The position numbers were made by a program, and so were the translations under genes. From JAVBTR01 sp031556065 (GTDB lineage Bacteria; Bacillota; Clostridia; Christensenellales; Aristaeellaceae), in NCBI GenBank assembly GCA_031556065.1, contig JAVBTR010000051.1, positions 1 through 51,963 of the forward strand: a stretch of DNA of 51,963 nt, given 5' to 3'. A model generated the notes under the pieces. The model searched no databases and was not told the DNA's origin. It saw only the letters and a program-made list of their open reading frames with translations. Positions 8,861-16,000 of the stretch are shown here, piece by piece (within the stretch, counting starts at the first letter, position 1; every line of letters starts with the position of its first letter).

Positions 8861-8935
8861 GGGTCATTTGACCCTTAAAAATCCCATTATAGGGCCAAAC
8901 GGCATGGAAGCCGTTCCCTACAGGTTGCATGTTGC
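8831..8935. repeat. Family A mosaic palindromic repeat, copy 1
   Basis: A run of short hairpins overlapping the end of the DUF4091 gene: GGGAC-gct-GTCCC (with the flank ACGCTGGGACGCTGTCCCAG, also at 16961), then AAGGGT/ACCCTT, then AATCCCATTATAGGG and AACGGC/GCCGTT. Similar modules occur at 12852, 16958, 32778, 34321, 46525 and 50205. No clear T-tract follows, so it is not a classical terminator. Confidence 0.6.
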
Positions 8936-8970
8936 CGATATTCCTGCGTACCCTGCCGATTCTAACCATC

Positions 8971-9267
8971 CTATATGAGTTCTTCGGTAAGAAGATCGCT
9001 TGGGCCATAGAGGGATTCAGCCATAAGCAGAAGGCCCACACGGATGCCGTAGGTGAAAGCCTCACGGCGGCTCGCTTCCTCCATTTGGGTGCTTGCTTCG
9101 CATAGCCTTTCAAGGGTTTCTTGGCCCTTTTCGTTTAACAAGGGCAAAAGCTTTTCTTGAATTTGAACGAAAAGCCGGAATGCTTCAGAATAGGCCGCGT
9201 CGCTTTTGCGTTTTGCGGTGTAGAGGCCGATGTTTCCCAAGTACAATTCGTTTATCATGCTAATCAT
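8971..9267 (-). CDS. DUF6809 family small protein
   Basis: Protein of 98 residues, mostly helical, that matches my memory of the DUF6809 family: N terminus MINELYLGNI, a central LNEKGQETLERLCEAS and a C terminus FTYGIRVGLLLMAESLY. The function of the family is unknown; it is common as isolated small genes in Clostridia. The start is taken as ATG 9267, 9 nt after AAAGGA; ATG 9276 is too close to that site. It lies downstream of the ribbon-helix-helix gene on the same strand (148-bp gap) and could share its promoter. A plus-strand promoter lies in the gap. Confidence 0.7.
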   Translation of the reverse strand: MISMINELYLGNIGLYTAKRKSDAAYSEAFRLFVQIQEKLLPLLNEKGQETLERLCEASTQMEEASRREAFTYGIRVGLLLMAESLYGPSDLLTEELI

Positions 9268-9310
9268 AGGTTCCATTCCTTTCTTTTTGTGTAGCGTAAA
9301 CACAGCAACC

Positions 9311-9339
9311 TTGAAAGGAACTCCAGCGCATGTTATAAT
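9311..9339 (+). promoter_or_regulatory. Near-consensus promoter pointing into a gene-free plus strand
   Basis: TTGAAA (9311-9316), 17 bp, then a perfect TATAAT (9334-9339). No plus-strand gene follows. About 80 bp downstream there is a rho-independent terminator, so the promoter probably drives the small RNA listed at 9346. Confidence 0.65.
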
Positions 9340-9345
9340 ATTTAC

Positions 9346-9424
9346 GCCTTCATTGCCTTTGGCAGTTGTTGGGGCAGGAAGTGGTGTGAGCTGTCCAGGC
9401 TTGTGCACCCTTCCTTTATTTTTT
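9346..9424 (+). ncRNA. Candidate small RNA of about 80 nt
   Basis: The transcript is defined by the promoter at 9311-9339 and by a terminator hairpin: GGAAG-T-GGTG (9377-9386) pairs with CACC-CTTCC (9406-9414), leaving one bulged T, and is followed by TTTATTTTTT (9415-9424). No ribosome site with a start codon is visible. It is antisense to the gap between the ribbon-helix-helix and DUF6809 genes and overlaps the last codons of the former. It could therefore control those transcripts, or simply insulate them. Confidence 0.5.
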
Positions 9425-9604
9425 GAGTTCCGACTCTAATCGACAGATTCCCCGCCTTGCGGCTTCTGATATAGATACCTTTTCCTGTTTACAGTAAGCG
9501 TCGAGAATTTCTCTGGATTTCTGATCGATTTTTACGCCAATTCTTGAATCCTTGGGATTGTCGGTTTTCGGACCTCGTTTGTTCCCTTTTTCCAGCGGTT
9601 TCAC
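9416..9604 (-). CDS. Small ribbon-helix-helix-like protein
   Basis: About 59-62 residues, basic at the N terminus, with a ribbon-helix-helix pattern: the strand RIGVKIDQKS, helix REILDAYCKQEK and helix ISEAARRGICRLES. Such proteins bind DNA as dimers and often repress their own promoter, as antitoxins do. The 13-bp direct repeats in its promoter (9620-9652) support this. The start is uncertain: GTG 9604 is almost merged with the Shine-Dalgarno AGGAGGTGA, while CTG 9595 is spaced well from it. It may share a transcript with the DUF6809 gene. Confidence 0.65.
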   Translation of the reverse strand: MKPLEKGNKRGPKTDNPKDSRIGVKIDQKSREILDAYCKQEKVSISEAARRGICRLESELKK

Positions 9605-9619
9605 CTCCTCCTGGAAATT

Positions 9620-9658
9620 GGTTCAACCCATTGTAATATGGTTCAACCCATTTGTCAA
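9620..9658 (-). promoter_or_regulatory. Promoter with two direct-repeat operators for the ribbon-helix-helix gene
   Basis: On the minus strand TTGACA (9653-9658), 17 bp, TACAAT (9630-9635). Two identical 13-bp copies of GGTTCAACCCATT (9620-9632 and 9640-9652, plus-strand reading) start exactly 20 bp apart, about two helical turns, so that bound dimers would lie on the same face. One copy fills the -35/-10 spacer, the other covers the -10 and the start of transcription. This is the layout expected for tight autorepression. Confidence 0.7.
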
Positions 9659-9660
9659 TC

Positions 9661-10041
9661 ACTTTTCGCAACCCGAAGCGGACAAACCGTTCCTGCGCGG
9701 TTGCTGAAGTTGGTTACATTACAGCGCAGGTTGCATTGCAACCGTGTAGGGAATCCAAGGGGGTCCCCCTTGGTCGTTTAGGAGGGTGAGTGATCCGAGC
9801 GCGTCCAATGGACGCGAATAGCGAGGTGAACGAATCAACCGAAACAAGTGGCCAGAGGCCACGCCAATTGAGGTTGCGGTATCGGGGGGGTGGGGATGAA
9901 ACCCAACATCATTAAGATTAGCAAAGGAAGCAAAAAGAACCAACTGCTGTTTAAGGCAATTGGTTCTTTTGCTGTATCAAGGGAACGCTTCGCTACCTTG
10001 ACCTGGGTAAAGCTTTACGATTGCAATAGGTTACAATCCCA
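9661..10041. other. Gene-free stretch with several hairpins
   Basis: No convincing gene. It holds palindromes GGTTGCATTGCAACC (about 9728-9742), AAGGGGGTCCCCCTT (9757-9773) and GCGTCCAATGGACGC (about 9801). It also has a long stem between GCAAAAAGAACCAA and TTGGTTCTTTTGC (9930-9972), which has T-runs on both strands and could end transcription both ways. Family C repeat lies at 9983-10010. An open frame across 9719-9943 on the minus strand has no ribosome site and reads as translated repeat. Confidence 0.5.
9983..10010. repeat. Family C repeat, copy 1
   Basis: CCTTGACCTGGGTAA (9996-10010) preceded by GAACGCTTCGCTA. Read on the minus strand it is ACCCAGGTCAAGG followed by TAGCGAAGCGTTC, which aligns with the copies at 34371 and 50294 over about 25 bp. 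Confidence 0.55.
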
Positions 10042-10272
10042 TCACAGTACATTTGCTGAAGTGCATTCCACATAGACACTGCCATCCTTGCGCCGGGTGA
10101 GCTTTGCCTTATTTCCTTCCCCATCGTCCATGGTCATTTTCTCAATATCATTGAGGCACAAAAAATTAACCACATCGCTTTCCACGAAGGCAACCCAATT
10201 TTTCCGATCCCGCTTAACCTTTTCTTCATCTGCGATGGCCTGCTCGATGCTCATTTTTTCCTTATCAGCCAT
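10042..10272 (-). CDS. Uncharacterised 76-residue protein
   Basis: I do not recognise this protein. It is hydrophilic and charged. The N-terminal half reads as a helix (KMSIEQAIADEEKVKRDRKN); the C-terminal half has a strand-turn-strand look (KAKLTRRKDGSVYVEC). It is cytoplasmic, with no signal or membrane segment. The start ATG 10272 has GGAGGG at a good distance, and the promoter at 10309 is well formed, so the gene is probably real. It is a single-gene unit divergent from the flippase-like gene. Confidence 0.65.
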   Translation of the reverse strand: MADKEKMSIEQAIADEEKVKRDRKNWVAFVESDVVNFLCLNDIEKMTMDDGEGNKAKLTRRKDGSVYVECTSANVL

Positions 10273-10308
10273 GTTTATAGCCCTCCTTCAAAAATAAAAT
10301 CAGCGCTT

Positions 10309-10337
10309 ATCATAACGGATTTTGCAGCCGAATGCAA
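10309..10337 (-). promoter_or_regulatory. Promoter of the 76-residue protein gene
   Basis: Minus strand TTGCAT (10332-10337), 17 bp, TATGAT (10309-10314), 37 bp before the ATG. It is back to back with the promoter at 10378. Confidence 0.6.
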
Positions 10338-10377
10338 GCCATTCCCCCTTCTCATGGGATTTTAATTTGGTTGCCGC

Positions 10378-10406
10378 TTGTGTCTTAAAGATGGGTATGG
10401 TATACT
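10378..10406 (+). promoter_or_regulatory. Promoter of the flippase-like gene and argH
   Basis: TTGTGT (10378-10383), 17 bp, TATACT (10401-10406) with an extended -10 TGG before it. It lies 33 bp upstream of the ATG at 10439. Confidence 0.55.
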
Positions 10407-10438
10407 CAAATGGCATAAAAATCGGATGGGAGATGCCT

Positions 10439-11470
10439 ATGAAAGCAAGCACGAAACGGTTTTTGAACTTCGCGTTTATTTTTGCCACACTGGCAATTGT
10501 TATATATATTGGTTTATCCGGCAATGAAATATCTGGCATTTGGCAGGCCCTTAAATCCATTACCCCGACCTGGCTGTTGGTATGCCTTTTGGCCTATGCC
10601 TCCTATGTGCTGCTGGATACCCTTTCCATTTACCAATTTCTCCACAGCCAGGGGTATCAAATCACCTTCGGATACACGCTGATCGTTTCCATCCTAGGGC
10701 TGTATTACTGCAATATCACCCCCGGCGCTTCCGGCGGCCAGCCCATGCAGGTATATTACCTTAAAAAGAAGGACGTCCCCATTGGCATTGGCTCCAGCGC
10801 GCTGACGGTGAAATTCTTCTGCTTCCAGCTAATGCTGATGATCCTGGGCAGCCTGTTCTGGTTCTTTAACCGAAGCTACGTTTATAACCAGATCGGTACC
10901 GGCAATATGTGGATTCTAATCGCCGGTTATGTGTTCAATTCCATTTCCATTCTGTTTGTGCTTTTAATGGCCATCAGCCGCCGGCTGGTGCGGTTCTTTA
11001 TTGTATTGTTTGTGAAGGTAGGCACCTGGCTGCACATCTGCAAGGATGCCGATGCCGCTATTGCCAAATGGGAAGGCAATTTAACCACCTTCCACGCCAG
11101 CGTAATGATGCTGACCAAGCACCCCATTAACCTATTTATCCAATTAGGCATTGCCGGGATTCAAGTGATCGCGCTGATGCTGGTAACCGTGGCGCTGTAC
11201 TTCGCCTTTGGACTCACCGGCACGGGCATTGTGGAGCTTATTACTGTGGGTCTGCTGCTTTATATCAGCGCCGCTTATACCCCTTTGCCAGGGGCTTCCG
11301 GCGCCCAGGAGGGTGGCTTCGCCCTGTATTTCGGCGGCATCTTCCCCGAAGGCACGCTGATCGTAGCGCTGCTGCTGTGGCGGTTCTTTACCTACTATTT
11401 AACGCTGATCGGCGGTTCGCTGCTTACCGTAGCACAAAGCATTACTGCCAAGAAAGAACACAAGGAGTGA
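10439..11470 (+). CDS. Flippase-like / lysylphosphatidylglycerol synthase transmembrane domain protein (UPF0104, YbhN-like)
   Basis: Integral membrane protein of 343 residues with about eight hydrophobic segments. It contains the family hallmark TPGASGGQPMQVYYL (about 97-111) and a second glycine-rich motif, PLPGASGAQEGGFALYF (about 282-298). The family includes the membrane half of MprF and AglD; members without the soluble domain are thought to move lipids or lipid-linked sugars, but this one has no known substrate. Start: ATG 10439 after GGGAG; an open frame further upstream overlaps the promoter. The stop codon lies within the ribosome site of argH, so the two genes are coupled. Confidence 0.85.
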   Translation: MKASTKRFLNFAFIFATLAIVIYIGLSGNEISGIWQALKSITPTWLLVCLLAYASYVLLDTLSIYQFLHSQGYQITFGYTLIVSILGLYYCNITPGASGGQPMQVYYLKKKDVPIGIGSSALTVKFFCFQLMLMILGSLFWFFNRSYVYNQIGTGNMWILIAGYVFNSISILFVLLMAISRRLVRFFIVLFVKVGTWLHICKDADAAIAKWEGNLTTFHASVMMLTKHPINLFIQLGIAGIQVIALMLVTVALYFAFGLTGTGIVELITVGLLLYISAAYTPLPGASGAQEGGFALYFGGIFPEGTLIVALLLWRFFTYYLTLIGGSLLTVAQSITAKKEHKE

Positions 11471-11474
11471 CAAT

Positions 11475-12851
11475 ATGAAACTTTGGGGCGGCCGTTTTGA
11501 AAAAGCCACCGAAGGCATGGTGGACGATTTTCATTCCTCCATTTCCTTTGATAAACGCCTTTATAAACAGGATATTCAGGGTTCCATTGCCCATGCCACC
11601 ATGCTTGGGGAAACAGGCATTATTGAGCGGGCCGAGGCGGAAAAGATCGTAGAGGGCTTGAAAGCCATCCTGGCCGAGATTGAAAACGGCCAAGTGACCT
11701 TCATGGTGGATGCGGAAGACATTCACATGAATGTGGAAACCCTCCTGATCCAAAAGATAGGTGATGCGGGCAAGCGCCTGCACACAGGCCGCAGCCGCAA
11801 CGATCAGGTGGCGCTGGACATTCGCATGTATGCAAAGGCTGCCTGCCTTGAAACCCGTGATCTGCTCAAAGAGCTGTGCCAGGTGCTTTTAGCCATCTCC
11901 AAAGAGAACCTCCACACCATTATGCCCGGCTATACCCATCTGCAAAAGGCCCAGCCCATTACCCTGGCCTTCCACATGATGGCCTATTTCCAAATGTTTT
12001 CAAGGGATTTAAGCCGCTTTTCCCACGCCTACCACATGGCGGACGTGATGCCCTTAGGCTCCGGGGCTTTGGCCGGTACCACCTACCCCCTGGACCGGGC
12101 CCGGGTACAGGCGCTGCTTGGTTTTTCCGCCATGACCGATAACGCCCTGGATGGGGTGAGCGACCGGGATTTTCTGCTGGAATACTTAAGCGCCGCTGCC
12201 ATTGCCATGATGCACCTAAGCCGCTTTTGCGAGGAACTGATACTTTGGAACACCAATGAGTTCCGCTTTATTGAAATGGACGATGGCTTTGCCACCGGCT
12301 CCAGCATTATGCCCCAGAAGAAGAACCCCGACGTGGCAGAGCTGATCCGGGGGAAAACAGGCCGGGTCTACGGGGATTTAATGGCCCTTTTAACCACCAT
12401 GAAGGGCATCCCCCTGGCATATAACAAAGACATGCAGGAAGACAAGGAAGCCTTCTTCGATGCCCGGGATACCCTTGTGAAAGCCCTGCACGTGTTCACC
12501 GAAATGCTTAAAACCGTGTCCTTTAAAAAAGAGAACATGGAATCCGGCGCGTCCCTGGGCTTCACCAACGCCACCGACTGCGCCGATTATCTGGTGAAAA
12601 AGGGCGTGCCCTTTCGGGATGCCCATAAGGTGATCGGCAGCCTGGTAGCCCATTGCCTGAAGGAAAGCAAAGCCCTGCTGGATTTGAACGTTCATGAACT
12701 AAAGGCCTTTCACCCCGCCTTTGAGCCTGACGTGTTCGATGCCATTTCCATAAAGACCTGCGTGGATGCCCGCAAAGTCATCGGCGGCCCGGCCCCGGAA
12801 ATGGTGCAATTGAGCATTGAAAACGGGGAGAAGTTGTTGGGGAAAATGTAA
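11475..12851 (+). CDS. argH: Argininosuccinate lyase
   Basis: Last step of arginine synthesis: argininosuccinate to arginine and fumarate, in the cytoplasm as a tetramer. The protein has 458 residues, the normal length. The fumarase/aspartase-superfamily signature GSSIMPQKKNP stands near residue 275, and the N terminus KLWGGRFEKAT and the segment HTGRSRNDQVALD are typical of ArgH. The start ATG has AAGGAG upstream. argG is not next to it; the preceding gene is a membrane protein with no obvious arginine link. Confidence 0.97.
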   Translation: MKLWGGRFEKATEGMVDDFHSSISFDKRLYKQDIQGSIAHATMLGETGIIERAEAEKIVEGLKAILAEIENGQVTFMVDAEDIHMNVETLLIQKIGDAGKRLHTGRSRNDQVALDIRMYAKAACLETRDLLKELCQVLLAISKENLHTIMPGYTHLQKAQPITLAFHMMAYFQMFSRDLSRFSHAYHMADVMPLGSGALAGTTYPLDRARVQALLGFSAMTDNALDGVSDRDFLLEYLSAAAIAMMHLSRFCEELILWNTNEFRFIEMDDGFATGSSIMPQKKNPDVAELIRGKTGRVYGDLMALLTTMKGIPLAYNKDMQEDKEAFFDARDTLVKALHVFTEMLKTVSFKKENMESGASLGFTNATDCADYLVKKGVPFRDAHKVIGSLVAHCLKESKALLDLNVHELKAFHPAFEPDVFDAISIKTCVDARKVIGGPAPEMVQLSIENGEKLLGKM

Positions 12852-12907
12852 GGGGCCTCGCCCCTTAACCCCACTTAAGGGATTTCATCCCTTAAGAATC
12901 CCTTCAT
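12852..12907. repeat. Family A mosaic repeat, copy 2
   Basis: Directly after the argH stop: AGGGGC/GCCCCT hairpin, CCCC, then AAGGGATTTCATCCCTT and AAGAATCCC. The unit AAGGGAT-nnn-ATCCCTT followed by AATCCC recurs at 16985 and 32818. It runs into the 5' part of the YgjP-like gene. Confidence 0.65.
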
Positions 12908-12941
12908 TACGGCCTTTTCAAGAATTGAGGCGATCTTCATT

Positions 12942-13454
12942 CTGCGCCATACAAACAGCATTACATATGAGTTAACCTATAAAAGCGTTAAGAACATCAA
13001 CCTGCGCATAAAGGCGGATGGAAGCATTCACGTTTCCGCCAGCCCCCGTGTGCCGGTTGAAAGGATCGACGCTTTTGTTGCTTCCAAAAAGGAATGGCTG
13101 CAAAAGCCCCGGGGCCAATTGGCCCCGGTTCATGTGAGCACAGAGGAATGCTTAAAGGTTTTTAACCTGATCAGCGACAAGTATTATCCTCACTTTGCCC
13201 CTTATTTAAAGGGCAGGCCGCTGATAAAAGCCCAATTTATGAAGACCCGCTGGGGCGTTTGCCATGTGAACAAGAACACCATTGTGTTAAATTCCGCTTT
13301 GCTTTTAAAGCCCCTGGCAGCCATTGAATACGTTGTGGCCCACGAATACACCCACTTTTTGCACCCCAACCACCAAAAAGGCTTTTACGATGCCCTATCT
13401 AAAATCATGCCAGATTACAGGCAGCGGCGGCAATTGCTGAAGGGAGGCGAATGA
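12942..13454 (+). CDS. YgjP-like (SprT-type) zinc metallopeptidase, non-standard start
   Basis: The conserved frame starts well before the first GTG at 13050: residues reading NINLRIKADGSIHVSASP, typical of the N-terminal strands of YgjP/WLM-like proteins, are encoded at 12993-13046. The zinc site VVAHEYTHFLHPNH (HExxH plus a third His) is at about 13338-13379, encoded just before the C-terminal helix. The frame is open back to 12879, but no ATG, GTG or TTG fits; CTG 12942 or ATT 12939 after GAGG at 12927 are the best candidates. The gene could use a rare start, or its 5' end could have been altered by the family A repeat next to it. The role of the family is unclear. Confidence 0.75.
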   Translation: MRHTNSITYELTYKSVKNINLRIKADGSIHVSASPRVPVERIDAFVASKKEWLQKPRGQLAPVHVSTEECLKVFNLISDKYYPHFAPYLKGRPLIKAQFMKTRWGVCHVNKNTIVLNSALLLKPLAAIEYVVAHEYTHFLHPNHQKGFYDALSKIMPDYRQRRQLLKGGE

Positions 13455-13455
13455 A

Positions 13456-14223
13456 ATGCCCATGAACCCGAAATATTGGCAGCCCTTGTTAACCACCAAA
13501 GAACTAGGCCGTCATGTGATCTATGAAAATGAGATGACCTCCACCAACACGGTTTTAAAGGCCGCTGCCCTGGACGGCGCTCCCCATGGTACTGTTGCCA
13601 TCTGCAATAGACAAACCGCAGGCCGGGGTAGAATGAACCGGGTATGGGATGCCTCCGGTAAACATGGATACCTAACCGTATCCTTACTCATTCGCCCTAA
13701 AATAGACACGGCGCAAGCACCTTTATTTACCCTGCTTGCAGGCCTTTCCATGGCAAAGGCTATGGAACAGCTGGGTGTTCCGCCACAGATCAAATGGCCT
13801 AACGACTTGGTGATAAATGGCAAAAAGGTCTGCGGCATTCTATGTGAAATGATAGGCGATGCGGTAATCATCGGAACGGGGGTGAATGTATCCAGCCACC
13901 CCAAAGAGCTGGATGCTACCGCAACCCATTTACGGCTTTACAAAACAATCTTGTCTGACCATGTTTTAAGCTTTTACCTAAATCAAATGGAGGAAGACCT
14001 TTTTCGCTTTGAAAAGCAGGGCTTTGTACCGTTTATAAAAGACTATGAAGACCGTTGCATTACGCTGAATCGAAAAGTCCAGATCATTGGTAACGAAACC
14101 TATATCGCCAAAGCCATTGGCATCGATCCTACAGGCTGCCTTGTGGTTCAGGACGAATTGGGAAAAGAGCGTTTGGTTAGCTTCGGGGATGTATCTGTAA
14201 GAGGGGTGATGGGCTATGTCTGA
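13456..14223 (+). CDS. birA: Biotin--[acetyl-CoA-carboxylase] ligase (class I BirA, no HTH)
   Basis: Attaches biotin to the carrier domain of biotin-dependent carboxylases via biotinyl-5'-AMP. It shows the biotin/ATP loop GRGRMNRVWDASGKHGYL (about 56-73), the KWPNDLVINGKKVCGIL segment (about 115-131) and TGVNVSS. At 255 residues it lacks the N-terminal helix-turn-helix, so it should be only a ligase and not a repressor. The start ATG 13456 lies 8 nt after GGGAGG, next to the previous stop. The end overlaps acpS by 8 bp. Confidence 0.93.
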   Translation: MPMNPKYWQPLLTTKELGRHVIYENEMTSTNTVLKAAALDGAPHGTVAICNRQTAGRGRMNRVWDASGKHGYLTVSLLIRPKIDTAQAPLFTLLAGLSMAKAMEQLGVPPQIKWPNDLVINGKKVCGILCEMIGDAVIIGTGVNVSSHPKELDATATHLRLYKTILSDHVLSFYLNQMEEDLFRFEKQGFVPFIKDYEDRCITLNRKVQIIGNETYIAKAIGIDPTGCLVVQDELGKERLVSFGDVSVRGVMGYV

Positions 14224-14602
14224 CTTTCCTTTGATCGGAGGCATTGGGATCGATGCCTGCCAAATATCCCGTATGGAAGGGCAGCTTAACAAGCCCCATT
14301 TCATAGAACGTATCTTCACGCCTTTGGAAACCGCTTATTTTGAAGGCAAAAACCAAGCCGCAGCCCAGAGCATGGCCGCCATGTTCGCCGCCAAGGAGGC
14401 GGCCATGAAAGCCTTTGGGGCAGGCCTTGGCCAGCTTCCCTTGCAGGACATTGAAATTAGGCATTATGAATCCGGCCAGCCCTACTATGAAATGAGGGGA
14501 AAGGCCCTGGAAATGCTTCAAGGGGGCGTGATGCACCTGAGCATCACCCATGAAAACGATATGGCCATGGCCATGGCTGTTTTTGAAAGAAAGGGGGGCT
14601 GA
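14216..14602 (+). CDS. acpS: Holo-[acyl-carrier-protein] synthase
   Basis: Transfers 4'-phosphopantetheine from CoA to a serine of acyl carrier protein. The 128-residue protein has the metal-binding motif GIGIDACQISR (D13) and FAAKEAAMKAFG (E61), the two acidic Mg ligands of the family. It overlaps birA by 8 bp and is 2 bp from nnr; acpS-nnr is a common pair in Bacillota. The three genes form a cofactor-related operon. Confidence 0.95.
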   Translation: MSDFPLIGGIGIDACQISRMEGQLNKPHFIERIFTPLETAYFEGKNQAAAQSMAAMFAAKEAAMKAFGAGLGQLPLQDIEIRHYESGQPYYEMRGKALEMLQGGVMHLSITHENDMAMAMAVFERKGG

Positions 14603-14604
14603 CA

Positions 14605-15990
14605 TTGCTTTATGCCATTACACCGGAGAACATGCGCAAGCTGGAACAGGCTTTCATGGAGGAAACGGGCTACCCTTCCCTGCTTTTAATGGAGCATGCC
14701 GCCCAGGCGGTGGTATCCCATCTGGGCACGGGGCATGTATTGTTTTTATGCGGCCCTGGGCAAAACGGCGGGGATGGCTATGCCGCGGCAAGGCTCTATA
14801 AGGGGCCCAAAACCATCTGGCAGTTTTCTCCCGAAATGCTCACAGGGAACGCAAAGCTTAACGCCGCCCTTTTGGCAAAGGTCTGCCCGGAGGCGAATAT
14901 CATTCGGGTTGGGGACAGGCTGCCGGCCATCCCTAACGATGTGGAATGGGTGGTGGATGCCCTCTATGGCACGGGCCTTAGCCACGCCATTGAATGGGGG
15001 GAAGCGGACGCGGTGAAGGCCATCAACGCAAGCGGCCGGAAAATTCTGGCATGCGATGTGCCCTCGGGTATAAACAGCTTAACCGGGGATAAATCCGGCC
15101 ATGCGGTTCGCGCAACAGTGACCGTTACCTTCCACCAGCCCAAGGTGGGGCTGTATCTGAAGCACGGCATCGAGCACAGCGGCACCATCCACATTGCAGA
15201 TATTGGCATTCCCCACATTGAACAGGACTTTTCTATTTTAGAGCCTGGGGATTTGCCCGCCCTACGCCTGCCTCGGCGCAAAAACACCTATAAGGGCATT
15301 TATGGCCGGGTACTAATTATCGCAGGCAGCATGGGCATGGCTGGGGCTGCGGCCATCTGTGCCAGCGCAGCCATCCAAACCGGGGCTGGGCTTACCACCA
15401 TTGCCTGCGACGAAAATATTATGCCCATCCTGCAAACCTTGGTTCCCTGCGCCATGTGCGTGCCCATGAGCGCTGTGGAAGAGGCCATTGAAAGGACCGA
15501 GGTGATCGCCATTGGCCCTGGGCTTGGAACAAGCAGCGAGCGCCTGCCCATTATTAAAGCGGTGCTCCAGGCTGGCAAGCCCACCGTTTGGGATGCGGAC
15601 GGGCTGAACCTTTTGGCAGCGCACCCGGAGCTTAAGCCCATCGGCCAGCAAAACATTTTCACTCCCCACCCAGGGGAGGCTGCCCGTTTCGATTGCAAGG
15701 ACCTGCAAGCTCATTTAGGCGGCACAGTGGTTTTAAAGGGCGCCACCACCATCATTACCAATGGCCAGCGTACCGCCTTAAACATTACCGGCACCCCCGC
15801 CATGGCCAAGGGCGGTAGCGGGGACGCCCTGACGGGGATTATCGTTGGGCTCCTTGGCCAGATGCCCGGTAAGCCCTTCTTATCCGCCCAGCTAGGCTGC
15901 CTGATCCACGGCATGGCAGGCTGTGCTGCCGAAATGGAAACAGGCGAAAACGGCCTGGATGCGCTGAAGCTCATCCACAAGATTTATTAA
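14605..15990 (+). CDS. nnr: Bifunctional NAD(P)H-hydrate epimerase / ADP-dependent dehydratase
   Basis: Repairs hydrated NADH and NADPH. The N-terminal epimerase (about 1-200) has FLCGPGQNGGDGYAAAR. The C-terminal ribokinase-like dehydratase (about 215-461) has FTPHPGEAAR, VLKGATTIIT and the phosphate loop AKGGSGDALTG. The fused form of 461 residues is standard in bacteria. The start is TTG 14605 after AAGGGGGG; an ATG is not available nearby in frame. Confidence 0.95.
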   Translation: MLYAITPENMRKLEQAFMEETGYPSLLLMEHAAQAVVSHLGTGHVLFLCGPGQNGGDGYAAARLYKGPKTIWQFSPEMLTGNAKLNAALLAKVCPEANIIRVGDRLPAIPNDVEWVVDALYGTGLSHAIEWGEADAVKAINASGRKILACDVPSGINSLTGDKSGHAVRATVTVTFHQPKVGLYLKHGIEHSGTIHIADIGIPHIEQDFSILEPGDLPALRLPRRKNTYKGIYGRVLIIAGSMGMAGAAAICASAAIQTGAGLTTIACDENIMPILQTLVPCAMCVPMSAVEEAIERTEVIAIGPGLGTSSERLPIIKAVLQAGKPTVWDADGLNLLAAHPELKPIGQQNIFTPHPGEAARFDCKDLQAHLGGTVVLKGATTIITNGQRTALNITGTPAMAKGGSGDALTGIIVGLLGQMPGKPFLSAQLGCLIHGMAGCAAEMETGENGLDALKLIHKIY

Positions 15991-16000
15991 GGAGGCATTT

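Noticed and set aside
9719..9943. Open frame of 74 codons on the minus strand
   Set aside because: Runs across several palindromes, has no ribosome site, and looks like translated repeat DNA.
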